Assembly (NCBI GenBank): GCA_905234455.1
Contig: CAJOIH010000004.1
Location: 43,490-107,489, forward strand
DNA: 64,000 nt
Source of the DNA: an uncultured Bacteroidales bacterium
GTDB lineage: Bacteria > Bacteroidota > Bacteroidia > Bacteroidales > F082
Direction: 5' to 3'
Shown here: positions 62,104-64,000 of the stretch, piece after piece
How the letters are laid out: the number at the start of each line of letters is the position of its first letter
Numbering within the stretch: position 1 is the stretch's first letter
Notes under the pieces: model-generated
Told to the model about the DNA's origin: nothing
The model's database searches: none
The model's input: only the letters and a program-made list of their open reading frames with translations
Made by a program: the position numbers and the translations under genes

Positions 62104-63925
62104 ATGACAGGAAAAAGTAAAGTTGTAGCCCTTGAGCATGTCGTGATCCGCTTTGCGGGCGACTCGGGCGATGGTATGCAACGACTCTACGGCATTCGCC
62201 GGAAACGATTTCGCCACCTTCCCCGACTACCCGGCTGAGATCCGTCCTCCACAAGGCACCGTGGCAGGCGTGTCAGGGTTCCAGGTGCACTTCGGACATA
62301 AGCCGATCCACTCCACGGGCGACCTCTGCGACGTCCTCGTGGCCATGAACCCGGCCTCCATCAAGGCCAACATGCGCTGGCTCCGTCCCGGCACTATCAT
62401 CATCATCGACACCGACTCCATCACCGAAAAGGCCTTGGAGAAAGCTGGCTATGAAGACGACCCGACCGTCGACGGCACCCTCGCCGACTACCAGGTGGTG
62501 AAAGCCCCGATCTCGGAACTCACCAAAGAGGCGCTGAAGGACTTCGGCATGGACAACAAGGCAATGTTGAAATCGAAGAACATGTTCGCCCTCGGCATCG
62601 TGATGTACCTCTTCAACCGTGAGTTGGACACCGTTTACAAATACTTCGAGACCAAGTTCAAAGGCAAAGACCAGGTGATCAAGGCCAACCGCACCGTCCT
62701 CGACGCCGGTTACCACTATGCCGACACCTGGGAGCTCTTCACCAATACCTACAAGGTGGAAGCTGCCGACCTCGAAAAAGGCAAGTACCGCAACATCACG
62801 GGCAACACTGCCGCTGCCTGGGGCTTGATGGCCGCCTCCGAGAAATCGGGACGCCCGCTGTTCCTCGGCTCATATCCCATCACTCCTGCCACTGACATTC
62901 TGGCAGAACTGACCAAATACAAGAACTTGAACGTCAAAGCCTATCAAGCTGAAGACGAAATCGCTGGCATCATGTCATCCATCGGCGCTGCCTACACCGG
63001 CTGCCTCGCCGTCACCACCACCTCAGGTCCCGGCCTTTCGCTGAAGAGCGAAGCCATGGGCCTCGCCGTCATGACCGAGCTCCCGCTCGTTATCATCGAC
63101 GTGCAACGTGGCGGTCCGTCCACCGGTCTGCCGACCAAGTTCGAGCAGAGCGACCTGCTGCAGGCCCTCTACGGCCGTAACGGCGACGCTCCCTTGATCG
63201 TCATCGCCGCCCGTAGCTCCGCCGGCTGCTTCTACGCTGCCTTCGAGGCTGCCCGCCTCGCCCTTGAGCACATGACCCCCGTCATCATGCTCAGCGACGG
63301 CTCACTGGGTAATGGCTCAGAGGTGTTCCGCATCCCCAAGATGGCTGACCTCCCGACCATCACTCCTCCCATCGCCAAAGCCAACGATCCCGAATACATG
63401 CCCTTCCGCCGCGACGAGAAATGGCTCCGCCGCGAATGGGCCATCCCGGGAACTCCTGGCCTCCGTCACCGCGTAGGCGGTCTGGAAAAGGAAGATGGCA
63501 AGGGCAACCTCTCCACCAACCCTGAGAACCACCAGCGCATGACCGAACTCCGCGAGGAGAAGGTCGCCCGCGTGGCCGACGACATCCCGCTGCAAGAGAT
63601 CTACGGCGACAAGAACGCCGACCTCCTCGTCGTCAGCTGGGGTGGCACCTTCGGCGTCATCCGCACCGCCGTCGAGAACCTCATGGAACAAGGCAAGAGC
63701 ATCGCCCATGCCCACTTCGACTACATCATGCCGTTGCCCAAGAACACCGAAGAAGTGCTGCAAGGTCACAAGAAGATGGTGGTCTGCGAAATCAACCGCG
63801 GCCAGTTTGCCAAGTACCTCCGCATGAACTTCCCGGAATACAAGTGTGAACAATATAATAAGGTAATGGGTCTGCCGTTCACCATCGGCGAACTCGAAGC
63901 TAAGTTTAACGACCTCTTAAAATAA
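62104..63925 (+). pseudogene. korA: 2-oxoglutarate:ferredoxin oxidoreductase alpha subunit, frameshifted near the N-terminus
   Basis: The reading frame starts at ATG 62104 (TGKSKVVALEHVVIRFAGDSGDGMQ) but meets a stop at 62236-62238. The rest of the protein continues in another frame from about 62180 (DSTAFAGNDFATFPDYPAEI) to 63925. Homologues have about 13 residues between GDGMQ and GND; here only six remain, matching a loss of about 20 bases near 62180. Downstream everything looks intact: gamma domain, then the pyrimidine-binding domain with YPITPATDILAEL and AEDEIAGIMSSIGAAYTG. Either a real pseudogene or an assembly/sequencing gap. The product oxidises 2-oxoglutarate (or a similar 2-oxoacid) to the acyl-CoA, reducing ferredoxin. 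Confidence 0.85.
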
Positions 63926-63932
63926 TACGACC

Positions 63933-64000
63933 ATGGAAAATCAAAATATCGAACAAGAAGTCATGCTGACTAAAGAGGATTTTGCAAGTGACCAGGTGGT
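63933..64000 (+). CDS. korB: 2-oxoglutarate:ferredoxin oxidoreductase beta subunit, start only
   Basis: ATG at 63933, seven bases after the korA stop; 22 codons are visible (MENQNIEQEVMLTKEDFASD, then QVV) before the window ends. The LTKEDFASDQVV segment matches the stretch just before the RWCPGCGD motif of TPP-binding beta subunits. Call depends on korA being upstream. Confidence 0.75.
   Translation, partial: MENQNIEQEVMLTKEDFASDQV

Overview
The window looks like chromosomal DNA from a member of the Bacteroidota, most likely order Bacteroidales, with moderately high G+C (judged by eye, mid-50s percent). Reasons: nearly every promoter-like site is the Bacteroidota -7 element TAnnTTTG; Shine-Dalgarno sequences are almost absent; there is a type IX secretion (CHU_C/type B) sorting domain; a serine palmitoyltransferase and a putative glycine-lipid acyltransferase pair; 2-oxoacid:ferredoxin oxidoreductase with a 2x[4Fe-4S] ferredoxin; and the Bacteroidota-type order uppS-bamA-skp-skp. 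It is mostly core genome. No phage, transposase, CRISPR or rRNA was seen.

Layout. 1-2670: start of the division/cell-wall cluster on the minus strand (mraZ, rsmH, ftsL-like, ftsI cut by the window edge) with a clear three-box MraZ operator. 2817-5580: plus-strand acyltransferase pair (glycine lipid candidates), engB and a small membrane protein. 5592-11033: mutS2 diverging from cutC and a lipoprotein beta-mannosidase. 11016-13523: a minus-strand module of GIN-domain/outer-membrane protein, ECF sigma factor and anti-sigma factor. 13554-17512: lgt converging on a 1,030-residue DUF2723 membrane protein. 17583-22364: a tRNA-Gln-like leader with terminator ahead of rimP-nusA-infB. 22343-30074: minus-strand operon spoT-fur-purA-ATP-grasp-transglutaminase lipoprotein. 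30094-32387: T9SS-sorted surface protein. 32397-37718: gapA diverging from a 1,400-residue PPDK-like protein that carries an in-frame palindromic repeat. 37720-44050: DUF2130 protein, lepA, dprA, rsgA, a CBS-less ACT-like protein and nadK. 44086-49714: envelope genes (DUF6089, uppS, bamA, two skp). 49713-53398: VOC protein and SDR reductase diverging from serine palmitoyltransferase plus MarR. 53410-60734: lipoprotein, secreted protein, VTC polyphosphate polymerase, DUF4956, DUF2490, kinase-AAA+ fusion, YbjN-like protein and a GH2 enzyme, all on the plus strand. 60754-64000: lipoprotein, ferredoxin, and korA (frameshifted) followed by the start of korB.

The genes cover envelope building (lgt, uppS, bamA, skp, sphingolipid and glycine-lipid candidates), translation and transcription control (rimP-nusA-infB, lepA, rsgA, engB) and anaerobic 2-oxoacid metabolism (korAB with ferredoxin). 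The least explained parts are the tRNA-like leader of the nusA operon, the kinase-AAA+ fusion with its small partner, the polymerase/DUF4956/DUF2490 unit, and the dikinase-like protein without a PEP-binding barrel. There is no gene-free stretch above 300 bases; the largest gaps (2610-2853, 17513-17734, 61879-62103) hold promoters and the tRNA-like element.
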